From: Sphingomonas hankookensis
GTDB lineage: Bacteria; Pseudomonadota; Alphaproteobacteria; Sphingomonadales; Sphingomonadaceae
Length of the DNA: 64,000 nt
Assembly (NCBI RefSeq): GCF_022664465.1
Contig: NZ_JAKREV010000002.1
Span: 496,001-560,000 of the forward strand
Direction: 5' to 3'
Below are positions 8,402 through 16,326 of the stretch, in pieces. Within the stretch, counting starts at the first letter, position 1, and each line of letters begins with the position of its first letter. The notes beneath the pieces are model-generated. The model made no database searches, was not told where the DNA came from, and was given only the letters and a program-made list of their open reading frames with translations. The position numbers and the translations under genes were made by a program.

Positions 8402-9324
8402 CAGCGCGCCCCCCCGGTCGGCGCCGGGACCGGCGCCGGCCGCCCTGATTCACGTCGGGCACGGTCGGCGTAGCGGCGGAGGTCGGTCGCGACGCTGTTG
8501 GTCAGGCGTTGGTATCCTACGCCGATCATGTGCAGGCCGTCGCCGGTCCGCATCAGCACCGGCTTGCCGGTCTTCAGGTCGGGCAGATAGGCGTTGTACT
8601 TACCCTCCGCATCCAGTGTCAGCGGGCGGGAATCGAGGAACGGCACGCCCAGCCGGCGCATATGCTGTTCGTAGAAGGCGTCCATCGCCTGCATGTCGGC
8701 GTCGAGCTGCGGATCGCGCATCACCGGCAGACCGACCCAATAGACGACTGCCCCGGTCGAGCGCAGCGCCTTCACATAATTGTCGATCCGGTCGCCGATC
8801 ACCTGTTTCCACCCGTCGCTCATCAGCGGATGGAGATGACCGTCGGCGAACACCGCCTGCGCATCGTTGGCGCCGAAGCTGATGACGACCGCATCGACCG
8901 GCTGGGCGGCCAGCTGTTCGCGCGCGCGCTTTTCGAGGTCGAGCACGCGGTAGCGGGTGAAGCCGGTTGCCTCCTTGGCGAATTTCAGCACTTCGAACCC
9001 GTCGTCCTTGGGCAGCTGGCGATACAGCGCGTCCCAGACGCCGTTGCCGAAACTGTCGCCGAACACGCCGACGCGCAGCACGCCGTCGCGGCGGACGCGC
9101 GCCAGCACCTGCGGATCGATCGGGCCATCGACGGTACGCGCCGCGACCGCAGGCGTGGTGACGGGCGTTTCGGTCCCGGTCGAGGAGGCGCCCGGCGCGA
9201 CCGGCGGCACCGGCGAGGTCACGGGCGCGGGTGCGGTCGCATCGGGCAGCGCGATGCGGCCGTCACCGACGAACGACAGGCCGACGACGAAGCCGGCAAT
9301 GAGGCCGAGGACCAGTACCGCCAT
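8401..9324 (-). CDS. DUF459-type SGNH hydrolase, membrane-anchored
   Basis: This 307-residue protein has an N-terminal membrane anchor (MAVLVLGLIAGFVVGLSFVG), a Thr/Pro/Ala-rich linker (about 28-62) and an SGNH domain. Block I is VFGDSFGNG (catalytic Ser91), block III is ISFGANDAQ, and block V is DGLHMIGVGY. DUF459 proteins are found beside MBOAT acyltransferases in many alphaproteobacteria. ATG 9324 has a good upstream TGGGGGA. A GTG at 9378 would add 18 residues, and the longer open frame to 9636 does not look coding. It is the first gene of the operon with the second SGNH protein, the MBOAT protein and the small membrane protein. Confidence 0.83.
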   Translation of the reverse strand: MAVLVLGLIAGFVVGLSFVGDGRIALPDATAPAPVTSPVPPVAPGASSTGTETPVTTPAVAARTVDGPIDPQVLARVRRDGVLRVGVFGDSFGNGVWDALYRQLPKDDGFEVLKFAKEATGFTRYRVLDLEKRAREQLAAQPVDAVVISFGANDAQAVFADGHLHPLMSDGWKQVIGDRIDNYVKALRSTGAVVYWVGLPVMRDPQLDADMQAMDAFYEQHMRRLGVPFLDSRPLTLDAEGKYNAYLPDLKTGKPVLMRTGDGLHMIGVGYQRLTNSVATDLRRYADRARRESGRPAPVPAPTGGAR

Positions 9325-9670
9325 CCGGTCCCCCAGCCATAGCAGCCTGGATTCCGTCGCTCGATTGACAGCCGTCACGTGTCGATACCCGTATATCTGG
9401 AACGACCCGCCCCGCTGCGGGTCCGTCGTGCGGGTAGCTGTTCGCACGATCGGCGGCAAGCGGTCGGCCACCCGCACACGCCGTGGCGCACCGTCGATGT
9501 GACGGACCGTGTGGCGGGTGCCTGTCCGTATCGGAAAACCCGCAATATTGTGCGGGTTTAGGGCGTAGCAACATACTGCATTCGCTGCATTTTCTGCGAA
9601 ATACACGCCGTGTTTCGACAACCGCCCGGTCAGCATGCCGACGCTATTGTCGTGTCAGGAGGATGGACGC
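9325..9670. other. Divergent intergenic region upstream of the TadE-like gene
   Basis: About 345 bp separate the SGNH operon from the TadE-like gene. A 9-bp perfect dyad (AAACCCGCA, loop ATATTG, TGCGGGTTT) lies at 9536-9559. Three head-to-tail 9-bp units starting TGCATTCGC, TGCATTTTC and TGCGAAATA lie at 9577-9603. Both could be operators; a terminator is unlikely between divergent genes. A very good AGGAGG at 9658-9663 precedes the TadE-like start. Confidence 0.55.
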
Positions 9671-10207
9671 ATGATCGACACGATCATTTGCCGCAAGGCA
9701 CGGACGCAGCGGTTTCGCAGGGGAGCCGGCAGCAGGCGCGGCAAGGTCCGCGGCACGTATACCATGCTGCAAACATTACATAATTTCCGCAAACCCCCGA
9801 TGAACCGGAAGCTGGCCGCCGACCGTCGCGGCACCGCCATCATCGAACTGGCGCTGACGCTGCCGATCCTGGCCGTCTTCCTGTTCGGTATCGTCAGCGG
9901 CGGCAGCTGGCTGGCCATGTCGCACGTCGTGCAGGAAAGCGCGAACGAGGGTGCGCGCGCCGCGCTGGCCGGCATCACTGCGCCCGAACGTGCCGCACTG
10001 GCCAGCAGCGCTGCGCGCACCACGCTGGCGCGCAGCTATGGCATCAGCGAGAGCGATATCGCGCTTCGGGTGGATGACGATGGCCGCAAGCTGACGGTCA
10101 ACGTGTCGTATGACGGGTCGGCCAATCCGTTGCTGAAACTGCCGATCATGCCCGCTGCGACCACGACGATCCGACGGCAGGCCAGCGTCGTGTTGCAGGG
10201 GTTCTGA
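9671..10207 (+). CDS. TadE-family pseudopilin-like protein
   Basis: This 178-residue protein has a TadE motif: a basic leader followed by DRRGTAIIELALTLPILAVF, a hydrophobic helix with the conserved Glu five residues after the cleavage-like Gly, as in type IVb pseudopilins. The remainder is a small extracytoplasmic domain. TadE and TadF proteins are processed like pilins and support Flp/Tad pilus assembly or secretion. AGGAGG at 9658-9663 with a 7-nt gap supports ATG 9671, giving a long leader of about 48 residues. Internal ATGs at 9764 and 9800 would give a conventional short leader but lack ribosome-binding sites. The next gene follows after 3 bp. Confidence 0.78.
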   Translation: MIDTIICRKARTQRFRRGAGSRRGKVRGTYTMLQTLHNFRKPPMNRKLAADRRGTAIIELALTLPILAVFLFGIVSGGSWLAMSHVVQESANEGARAALAGITAPERAALASSAARTTLARSYGISESDIALRVDDDGRKLTVNVSYDGSANPLLKLPIMPAATTTIRRQASVVLQGF

Positions 10208-10210
10208 ACG

Positions 10211-11851
10211 ATGCTGCATCCTGCGATCCGCACGCTGATCCGGCGACGCGAAGGCAATGTGGCGATGATCGTCGCCGGCGGGTTGGCGATGCTGACCGGT
10301 ACGGCGGTGCTGGGGGTCGACACCGCGACGCTCTATCTCGAAAAACGGCGGCTGCAGGGGACCGCGGACGCCGCGGCGCTGGCGGCGGCGGCCGATCTGG
10401 ATAATGCGACCGTGCGCGCGCAGGCGGCGGTGTCGCTGTCGCCGGACAACAACACGCGGCTGGTGACGCTGACCCCCGGCCGATACGACCGCAATGCGCA
10501 GCTGTCGGTCGACACGCGCTTCTCCCCCAACGCCGTGTCCGGCAATGCCGCGCGGGTCGCGCTGGAAAGCACGATCAAGCCGATCTTCGCCCAGGTATTC
10601 GGACGGCAGACGGTGACGCTGAGCGCCAAGGCGACCGCCGCGCGCATTGACCTGGCCGGTTTTTCGATCGGAACGCGCGCGGCATCGGTGCAGGGCGGAT
10701 TGCCCGGCGCGTTGCTGTCGCAACTGGCGGGCAGCGACCTGTCGCTGTCGGTGATGGACTATAACGCGCTGGTGTCGGGGCAGGTCGATCTGCTGAAGAC
10801 CGCCGAGTTGCTGCGCACCGGAGTCGGGGTACAGGCATCGACGTTCGACGAGGTACTGGCCGGCGACGTCACGCTGCCGCGCCTCGTCACCGCGATGGCG
10901 GGGTCGACGAGCAACAGCGCGACCGCACAGGTGCTGCGCACCCTCGCCACCCGCCTGTCCACCCGCAGCGTGCAGCTGAACAAGATCATCGACCTGGGGC
11001 CGCTGGGCAGCCGCAGCGTCGCCGACCCGACACGACCGGTGCAGGTGGACGCCTATGCGTTGCTGCGCGAAGTCCTGCAGATCAACAGCGGCACGCGGCA
11101 GGTGCAGAGCGAGATCGATCTGGGCGTGCCCGGCATCGGCGCTACTAAATTGTATCTGCAAGTCGGCGAACGCGCGGCGCACAGCCCGTGGCTGTCGATC
11201 GGTGAGGCGGGACAGACCGTCGTGCGCACTGCACAGACCCGCATGTGGATCGACATCACCCTGCTGAACGTGCCGCTGAACCTCGCATCAGTGCGCGTGC
11301 CGATCTATGTCGAGCTGGCGGAGGCGGAAGCGCGGCTGGCGGGGATCGCGTGTCGCGGCGGCCCGGCCAATGCCAGCGTCGCGCTGGACGTCACCCCGTC
11401 GATCGGGCGCGCGGCGATCGCCGATCTCGACCCCACCGCGCTCGGCAATTTCCAGCAGGCGATGGCGCTGCGTCCGGCAAAAATGGTGACGCTGCCGCTC
11501 GCGTCGTTGACCGGCTATGCCAATGTGCAGCTGGGCGGGGTGAGTGCGCAGCGCGTCAATTTCTCGGCGGCGGATATCGATGCGAACACGGTCAAGACCG
11601 TGTCGACCAACGACATTGCCGCCGGCCTGGCCAGCAGCGTTCTGCGCAGCATCGACATCCGTGCCAACGTGCTGGGCATCGGCCTGTCGGCCGGGTTGCT
11701 GACGTCGACGCTCGGCAACACGCTCAGCGCCGCCGCCCCCGCACTCGACCTGGTCGTCAATCAGGTGACGGCGCTGGCCGGGGTGCATCTGGGGCAGGCG
11801 GACGTGCGCGTCGACGGCGTTCGGTGCGGGACGCCGATATTGGTGATCTGA
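10211..11851 (+). CDS. TadG-like pilus-assembly or secreted protein
   Basis: This 546-residue protein starts with RRREGNVAMIVAGGLAMLTG, the TadG-type leader and membrane helix. A DUF2134-like stretch follows (DTATLYLEKRRLQGTADAAA, about 37-56). The remaining roughly 450 residues are an extracytoplasmic domain rich in Ala, Leu and Thr, and I saw no von Willebrand A motif. With the TadE-like gene 3 bp upstream it forms a two-gene unit. None of the core Tad machinery (CpaF, TadB, TadC, CpaC) is in the window, so either it lies elsewhere or this pair works on its own. The end is 5 bp from the convergent PAS gene. Confidence 0.75.
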   Translation: MLHPAIRTLIRRREGNVAMIVAGGLAMLTGTAVLGVDTATLYLEKRRLQGTADAAALAAAADLDNATVRAQAAVSLSPDNNTRLVTLTPGRYDRNAQLSVDTRFSPNAVSGNAARVALESTIKPIFAQVFGRQTVTLSAKATAARIDLAGFSIGTRAASVQGGLPGALLSQLAGSDLSLSVMDYNALVSGQVDLLKTAELLRTGVGVQASTFDEVLAGDVTLPRLVTAMAGSTSNSATAQVLRTLATRLSTRSVQLNKIIDLGPLGSRSVADPTRPVQVDAYALLREVLQINSGTRQVQSEIDLGVPGIGATKLYLQVGERAAHSPWLSIGEAGQTVVRTAQTRMWIDITLLNVPLNLASVRVPIYVELAEAEARLAGIACRGGPANASVALDVTPSIGRAAIADLDPTALGNFQQAMALRPAKMVTLPLASLTGYANVQLGGVSAQRVNFSAADIDANTVKTVSTNDIAAGLASSVLRSIDIRANVLGIGLSAGLLTSTLGNTLSAAAPALDLVVNQVTALAGVHLGQADVRVDGVRCGTPILVI

Positions 11852-11856
11852 CGGTG

Positions 11857-12768
11857 TTATCGCCGGGTGAGCAGGACGATCGCGCCTTCGTTGCCATAGA
11901 CGCTGCGCAGTTCGGCGATGGTAAGGCGCACCTCCACCGCGGCGCCGTCGTTCGACAACACCGCGCTGTCGATCGTCCGAGCGCCGCCACCGCTCAACAC
12001 CTGATCGAGCGTTTCGCGGAACAGGACGCGATGGGCGATCGGCACGAGATCGGCCATCGCGACATGGTGCAACCGATCCTCCGACAAGCGGACCATGTCG
12101 CAGAAGGTCGGTTCGACCCGGTCGATATGGCCGCGGGTATTCACGCAGACATAGCCGATCCCGTCATGCAACCCGATCGCCTCGCGCAGCGATTCGCGCG
12201 CATCGGCCAGCCGGTGCCGCTTCATATCTTCGGTAATGTCGTGGAACAGGATCGTAACGTAACGGGCAAAGGGGTGGATATCGACCCGCACCCAGGTATC
12301 GGGGCGGAACAACGACGGAATTTCTGCCGAATAGGGTTCCTTGCTGGCGACCGCGCGCTGGACATAGGTTTCGATCAGCGATCCGTGCAGGGTCGGCACC
12401 GCCGCAAAGATCTTGTGCCCGACCAGTTCGTTCTCGCTACGCTCCAGCTGGGCATGGGCCACCGGGTTCGCGGCCAGAACTCGAAGCTCATAGTCGATGA
12501 GCAGCACGCCTACGGTCAGACATTCCGCAAGATCGTGCAGGCTGGGCGTCAGTCCGGCACTGCTGCGCTGGCCCCCGTTCGCGTCCTGCAGCTCAGTATA
12601 GTGGCGCACCGTCGTCAGGACATGGGTGGCGCGTCCATGATGCGTGACGAAGATCGCCTGGTCGTCCTGCATCTGGCGCAGTTGTCCGAACCTGCGCGCG
12701 AAGTCGGCAGACGATACGGTGGGGTGCTGTGGCTCGTTCCGTCCTGCGTCGACTTCGTGGTTGCCCAT
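11857..12768 (-). CDS. Phd/YefM-like N-terminus fused to two PAS domains
   Basis: In this 303-residue protein, residues about 17-62 (VSSADFARRFGQLRQMQDDQ, then AIFVTHHGRATHVLTTVRHY) follow the Phd/YefM antitoxin fold pattern: a Ser/Ala-rich first helix, an Asp/Gln turn, and VTxxGRxxxVL leading to xxYxxL. Two PAS domains follow, at about 75-185 and 190-300. The first has LLIDYELRVLAANPVAHAQL and ends FHDITEDMKR. There is no kinase, GGDEF or toxin domain, and no toxin gene next to it. By analogy the N-terminus would bind DNA and the PAS domains would sense a small ligand or redox state, which makes it a possible one-component regulator. An upstream GTG at 12777 is in frame, but GGGGAG is better spaced for ATG 12768. 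Confidence 0.75.
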   Translation of the reverse strand: MGNHEVDAGRNEPQHPTVSSADFARRFGQLRQMQDDQAIFVTHHGRATHVLTTVRHYTELQDANGGQRSSAGLTPSLHDLAECLTVGVLLIDYELRVLAANPVAHAQLERSENELVGHKIFAAVPTLHGSLIETYVQRAVASKEPYSAEIPSLFRPDTWVRVDIHPFARYVTILFHDITEDMKRHRLADARESLREAIGLHDGIGYVCVNTRGHIDRVEPTFCDMVRLSEDRLHHVAMADLVPIAHRVLFRETLDQVLSGGGARTIDSAVLSNDGAAVEVRLTIAELRSVYGNEGAIVLLTRR

Positions 12769-12979
12769 GTTGTTCACTCCCCGTGTTGTGCGCCGCCTGT
12801 GCTTTCCTTCTATGCCGACGTAACGCCGCCAACCTCATTCTAAAGGATGACAACCCGCACGATAACGGAACGGTTTCGTACGTTTCAACAGGAACGTATT
12901 GATTTCCGCAAGTTATACACTTGCTGGCATCCGCAGCCCCCGATAGCGTCTTATTCCGGCAACTAGGGGTAGGACCGGG

Positions 12980-14203
12980 ATGCGTGCAGGCTCGATCGTT
13001 TCTGTCACGGCGTTGTCCGTCATGGCGACCCAAGTTGCTGCCGAACCCTGGGTCGCGGGATGGACGACGTCTCCGGTCCGATCGGCGCCCGAGCAGCAAC
13101 TGACGGAAAATCAGGCGCGCGACACCACGATGCGGCAGGTCGTGCGGGTGACGATCGGCGGGCGCGCGATACGGGTGCGGTTCTCCAACCGGTTCGGGAC
13201 CACGCCGCTGCGCATCGCGGGCGCGCATGTCGCGCTGGCGACGGGACCCGCAGACGCGGCGATCCGGCCGGGCACCGACCGGCCGCTGACCTTTGCCGGC
13301 CGCGCCGATGTGGAGGTTCCGTCCGGCGCGGATTTCTGGTCCGATTCGGTGCAGATTGTGGTGCCGGCGTTGCAGGACGTGGCGATCAGCACCCGCTTCG
13401 CCGCCCTGCCGCAGCAGCAGACCGGCCATGCCGGCGCACGGACGCGCAGCTGGATCGCGCCGGGGGATCGCTTGGGCGACGTCCGGTTCGCCGATGCGGC
13501 ACCGATCGAACGCTGGTTCCAGATCGCAGCGGTCGAGGTCGATGCCGCGCCGAAGGCCCGGGCGATCGTGGCGCTGGGAGATTCGATCACCGACGGCTAT
13601 GGCGTGAAAGACGGGTTGCATCAGCGCTGGACCGACGGGCTGGCGCGCCGGTTGTCGGCGAACCGGGCGACGCGCGACGTCGCGGTGCTGAACCACGGGA
13701 TCGGCGGCAACTGCCTGCTGGTGGAATGCAGCGGCCCGAACGCGCTGGCGCGGTTCGACAGCGACGTGGCGAGCCAGCCGGGCGCGAAGTACCTGATCGT
13801 GCTGGAGGGGATCAACGATCTGGGCAGCATCGGTCGCGAGCGGGCCGTGACCGCCGCGGAACATCCGGCGCATGTCGCGCGGATGATCGCAGGCTACCGC
13901 CAAATCGTCGCGCGGGCACGCGCGCTGGGGATGAAGGTGATCGGAGGCACGGTGATGCCGTTCGTCGGCAACGACTATTACCACCCCGATGCCGCCGCCG
14001 AAGCGGCGCGGCAGGCGGTGAACGCATGGATACGCACGTCCGGCCATTTCGACGCGGTGATCGATTTCGACCGGGTGGTACGCGACCCGGCGCGGCCCGA
14101 CCGGCTGCTGCCCGCATATGATTCGGGCGATCACCTCCATCCGTCGATGGCGGGGTATCGGGCGATGGCCGATGCCGTGCCGCTGGCGCTGTTCGCGCGC
14201 TAG
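12980..14203 (+). CDS. Secreted SGNH/GDSL esterase
   Basis: This 407-residue protein has a signal peptide (MRAGSIVSVTALSVMATQVA). An N-terminal beta domain (about 25-190) resembles the accessory domain of rhamnogalacturonan- or xylan-esterase-like SGNH enzymes. The SGNH domain has block I VALGDSITDGYG, a block II Gly in HGIGGN, block III EGINDLG and block V GDHLHPSMAGY. It probably removes acyl groups from plant or bacterial polysaccharides outside the cytoplasm. It is divergent from the PAS fusion gene across about 210 bp and is followed by the GST gene after 60 bp. Confidence 0.85.
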   Translation: MRAGSIVSVTALSVMATQVAAEPWVAGWTTSPVRSAPEQQLTENQARDTTMRQVVRVTIGGRAIRVRFSNRFGTTPLRIAGAHVALATGPADAAIRPGTDRPLTFAGRADVEVPSGADFWSDSVQIVVPALQDVAISTRFAALPQQQTGHAGARTRSWIAPGDRLGDVRFADAAPIERWFQIAAVEVDAAPKARAIVALGDSITDGYGVKDGLHQRWTDGLARRLSANRATRDVAVLNHGIGGNCLLVECSGPNALARFDSDVASQPGAKYLIVLEGINDLGSIGRERAVTAAEHPAHVARMIAGYRQIVARARALGMKVIGGTVMPFVGNDYYHPDAAAEAARQAVNAWIRTSGHFDAVIDFDRVVRDPARPDRLLPAYDSGDHLHPSMAGYRAMADAVPLALFAR

Positions 14204-14263
14204 CGGCTTGGCGCCGGGGGCCGGCGCACCCATGTGGCGGGTTCACGCCGATGGAGCCTTCCC

Positions 14264-14956
14264 ATGATCGATCTGCACTACTGGCCAACGCCCAATGGCC
14301 ACAAGATCACGCTGTTCCTCGAAGAGGCCGGCCTGCCCTACACCATCCATCCGGTGAATATCGGCGCGGGTGAGCAATTCCGGCCCGAATTCCTGGCGAT
14401 CGCGCCGAACAACCGGATGCCGGCGATCGTCGACCATGATCCGGTCGGTGGCGGCGCACCGCTGTCGATCTTCGAATCCGGGGCGATCCTGCTGTATCTG
14501 GCGGAGAAGACCGGGCGCTTCCTGCCCGCCGACCTGCCCGGGCGCTACGATGCGATCCAGTGGCTGATGTGGCAGATGGGTGGGCTGGGTCCGATGGCTG
14601 GGCAGAACCATCATTTCAACAACTATGCGCCCGAGAAGATTCCGTATGCGCAGGACCGCTATCTCCGCGAAACCGCGCGGTTGTACGGGGTGCTCGACAA
14701 GCGGCTGGCCGACCGGGCGTTCGTCGCGGGCGACTATTCGATCGCCGACATGGCGGCCTATCCCTGGATCGTGCCGCACGAGGCGCAGGGGCAGAAGCTG
14801 GAGGATTTCCCGAACGTAAAGCGCTGGTTTGACGACATCGCCGCGCGCCCGGCGACGATCGCGGCCTATGCCAAGGGCAAGGCGGTGAGCGACGGCAGCC
14901 AGGCAATGACCGAGGAACAACGCCGCGTGCTGTTCGGGACGCCGGCCAAGGAATGA
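14264..14956 (+). CDS. Nu-class glutathione S-transferase (YfcG/YghU-like)
   Basis: This 230-residue protein has an N-terminal thioredoxin-like domain (1-85). The YfcG/Ure2p-type start is LHYWPTPNGHKITLFLEEAG, with GAGEQFRPEFLAIAPNNRMPAIVD in two parts. An all-helical domain (95-215) carries YSIADMAAYPW. Nu-class enzymes have glutathione-dependent disulfide reductase and peroxidase activity using a Thr/Asn pair rather than Tyr or Ser, here T9 and N11 in PTPNG. ATG 14264 follows a GGAG about 9 nt upstream. It is not clearly linked to its neighbours in function. Confidence 0.88.
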   Translation: MIDLHYWPTPNGHKITLFLEEAGLPYTIHPVNIGAGEQFRPEFLAIAPNNRMPAIVDHDPVGGGAPLSIFESGAILLYLAEKTGRFLPADLPGRYDAIQWLMWQMGGLGPMAGQNHHFNNYAPEKIPYAQDRYLRETARLYGVLDKRLADRAFVAGDYSIADMAAYPWIVPHEAQGQKLEDFPNVKRWFDDIAARPATIAAYAKGKAVSDGSQAMTEEQRRVLFGTPAKE

Positions 14957-14960
14957 TCTG

Positions 14961-15022
14961 CGACAAATAGCGACAAAGACGGCGGCCGCGCGACAAAGGC
15001 TGGCGACAATTGGCGGCGACAA
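14961..15022. promoter_or_regulatory. Cluster of five CGACAA direct repeats
   Basis: CGACAA, usually preceded by G, occurs at 14961, 14971, 14991, 15004 and 15017, with spacings of 10, 20, 13 and 13 bp. They lie directly before the EF-hand gene, which is followed by an OmpR-type regulator and kinase. Tandem direct repeats about one helical turn apart are the usual operator form for OmpR/PhoB regulators, so autoregulation is possible. Confidence 0.4.
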
Positions 15023-15048
15023 GGGCGCATCCTCAACCGGGGGTGCGC
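15023..15048 (+). terminator. Hairpin between GST and EF-hand genes
   Basis: GGGCGCA pairs with TGCGCCC around a short loop, and the pairing continues imperfectly outwards (GACAAGGG / CCCTGTC). It has no T-tract and could end the GST transcript or form the leader of the EF-hand mRNA. Confidence 0.4.
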
Positions 15049-15070
15049 CCCTGTCCCGAAAGGTACGTCC

Positions 15071-15535
15071 ATGCGTTCGTTGATCGCCGCCGCCTCGCTT
15101 GCCGGTATCGCCCTGCCCGGCGTCGTTTCCGCTCAGACCCAGGCGCCTGCGCCCAAGCCGATGGCCGACGGCGTGCTGACCCGCGAAGAGGCGCTGGCCC
15201 GCGCCGACAAGCGCTTCGACAAGCTTGACACCGATCGCGACGGCAAGATCAGCGCGGCCGAGCGCAGCGCGATGACCGCGCGTCCGCCGCAGGGTGACGA
15301 CGACGCGATGCCCGGCCGGGGTGGTCGCGGTGGCCGTGGTGGCGGCGGCGGGCGGATGCTGGAGCGTGCCGATACGAACAGGGACGGCGTCGTCACCCGC
15401 GATGAGTATCGCGCGGTCGCGAGCGCCATGTTCGACCGGCAGGACGCGAACAAGGACGGCCGGATCGACGCCGCCGAACGCCAGCAGTGGCGCGAGCAGC
15501 GCATGAACCGTCGCGGTCAGCAACAGGCCGACTGA
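15071..15535 (+). CDS. Exported EF-hand calcium-binding protein
   Basis: This 154-residue protein has a signal peptide (MRSLIAAASLAGIALPGVVS) and three canonical EF-hand loops: DTDRDGKISAAE, DTNRDGVVTRDE and DANKDGRIDAAE. A Gly/Arg-rich stretch (about 83-95) separates the first from the others. It is expected to bind calcium or a similar divalent metal in the periplasm. It lies 62 bp upstream of an OmpR-type two-component pair on the same strand. EF-hand proteins are seen beside such pairs in related bacteria, so it may be a target or a modulator of the sensor; this is inferred from context. Confidence 0.88.
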   Translation: MRSLIAAASLAGIALPGVVSAQTQAPAPKPMADGVLTREEALARADKRFDKLDTDRDGKISAAERSAMTARPPQGDDDAMPGRGGRGGRGGGGGRMLERADTNRDGVVTRDEYRAVASAMFDRQDANKDGRIDAAERQQWREQRMNRRGQQQAD

Positions 15536-15543
15536 CCGCTTGG

Positions 15544-15566
15544 CGGAGGGTGTCCGCCACCCTCCG
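15544..15566 (+). terminator. Intercistronic hairpin between EF-hand and response-regulator genes
   Basis: A 9-bp perfect stem (CGGAGGGTG / CACCCTCCG) with a 5-nt loop begins 8 bp after the EF-hand stop. It has no T-tract, so it may only stabilise or partly terminate the upstream message, allowing unequal expression of the EF-hand gene and the two-component genes. Confidence 0.5.
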
Positions 15567-15597
15567 GCATTGCCCTTATCCCATGGGTCCGCCTAGC

Positions 15598-16326
15598 ATG
15601 TCCGACATGGCCGATATCCCCCATTTGCTGCTGGTCGACGACGAACGATCGATCCGCGAACCGCTTGCCCAATATCTGACCCGTCAGGGGTTCCGCGTGA
15701 CGCAGGCGGGCGATGCGGAAGGGGCGCGGGCGCGGCTGAACGCCTATGCGATCGACCTTGCCATCCTCGACATCATGATGCCGGGCGAGGACGGGCTGTC
15801 GCTGTGCCGCCATATCCGCGAGACGAGCGAGACGCCGGTCATCCTGCTGACCGCGCGGACCGAGGAAACCGATCGCATCGTCGGGCTGGAGATGGGTGCC
15901 GACGATTACGTCGTGAAGCCGTTCTCACCGCGCGAACTGGCGGCGCGGGTCAAGGTCGTGCTGCGCCGAACCGCGGGCGGCGCGGTACGGCAGCATGCGC
16001 CCGAGGCCGGGTCGTTCGCCTTTTCCGGATGGGTGCTCAGGACCGGCGAGCGCGCGCTGGTCGACCGCGAGGGCGTATCGGTGCCGCTGTCGACCGGCGA
16101 ATACAACCTGCTCCACGCGCTGGTGACGCGGCCGCGACAGGTGCTGACGCGCGACCAGTTGCTCGACCTGACGCAGGGGCGCGAGGCGGCGGCATTCGAC
16201 CGGGCGATCGACAATCAGGTCAGCCGGCTGCGCAAGAAGATCGAGACCGACGTGCGCAACCCGGAGATCATCAAGACGGTGTGGGGCGGCGGCTATACGC
16301 TGGCGACGGAAGTCACCCGCCTGTGA
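15598..16326 (+). CDS. OmpR/PhoB-type response regulator
   Basis: This 242-residue regulator has a receiver domain (about 8-120) with acidic pocket VDDE, phospho-acceptor Asp58 in LDIMMPG and Lys107 in VVKPF. A winged-helix DNA-binding domain (about 135-235) carries LLDLTQGREAAAFDRAIDNQ and WGGGYTLA. It should bind DNA as a dimer after phosphorylation by the kinase encoded next, whose GTG start overlaps this stop by 3 nt. ATG 15598 gives a typical N-terminus; an ATG at 15583 is also in frame. Confidence 0.93.
   Translation: MSDMADIPHLLLVDDERSIREPLAQYLTRQGFRVTQAGDAEGARARLNAYAIDLAILDIMMPGEDGLSLCRHIRETSETPVILLTARTEETDRIVGLEMGADDYVVKPFSPRELAARVKVVLRRTAGGAVRQHAPEAGSFAFSGWVLRTGERALVDREGVSVPLSTGEYNLLHALVTRPRQVLTRDQLLDLTQGREAAAFDRAIDNQVSRLRKKIETDVRNPEIIKTVWGGGYTLATEVTRL

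Noticed and set aside
5585..8473. A 962-codon open frame on the plus strand
   Set aside because: It is antisense to the MBOAT and SGNH genes. Its Arg/Gln/Pro/His-rich translation is typical of the opposite strand of GC-rich coding DNA, and the minus-strand proteins are clear family members.
12841..12979. Two GGAAC motifs as possible EcfG (general stress sigma) promoters
   Set aside because: No CGTT follows at the required 16-17 bp spacing; the nearest GTT is at the wrong distance.
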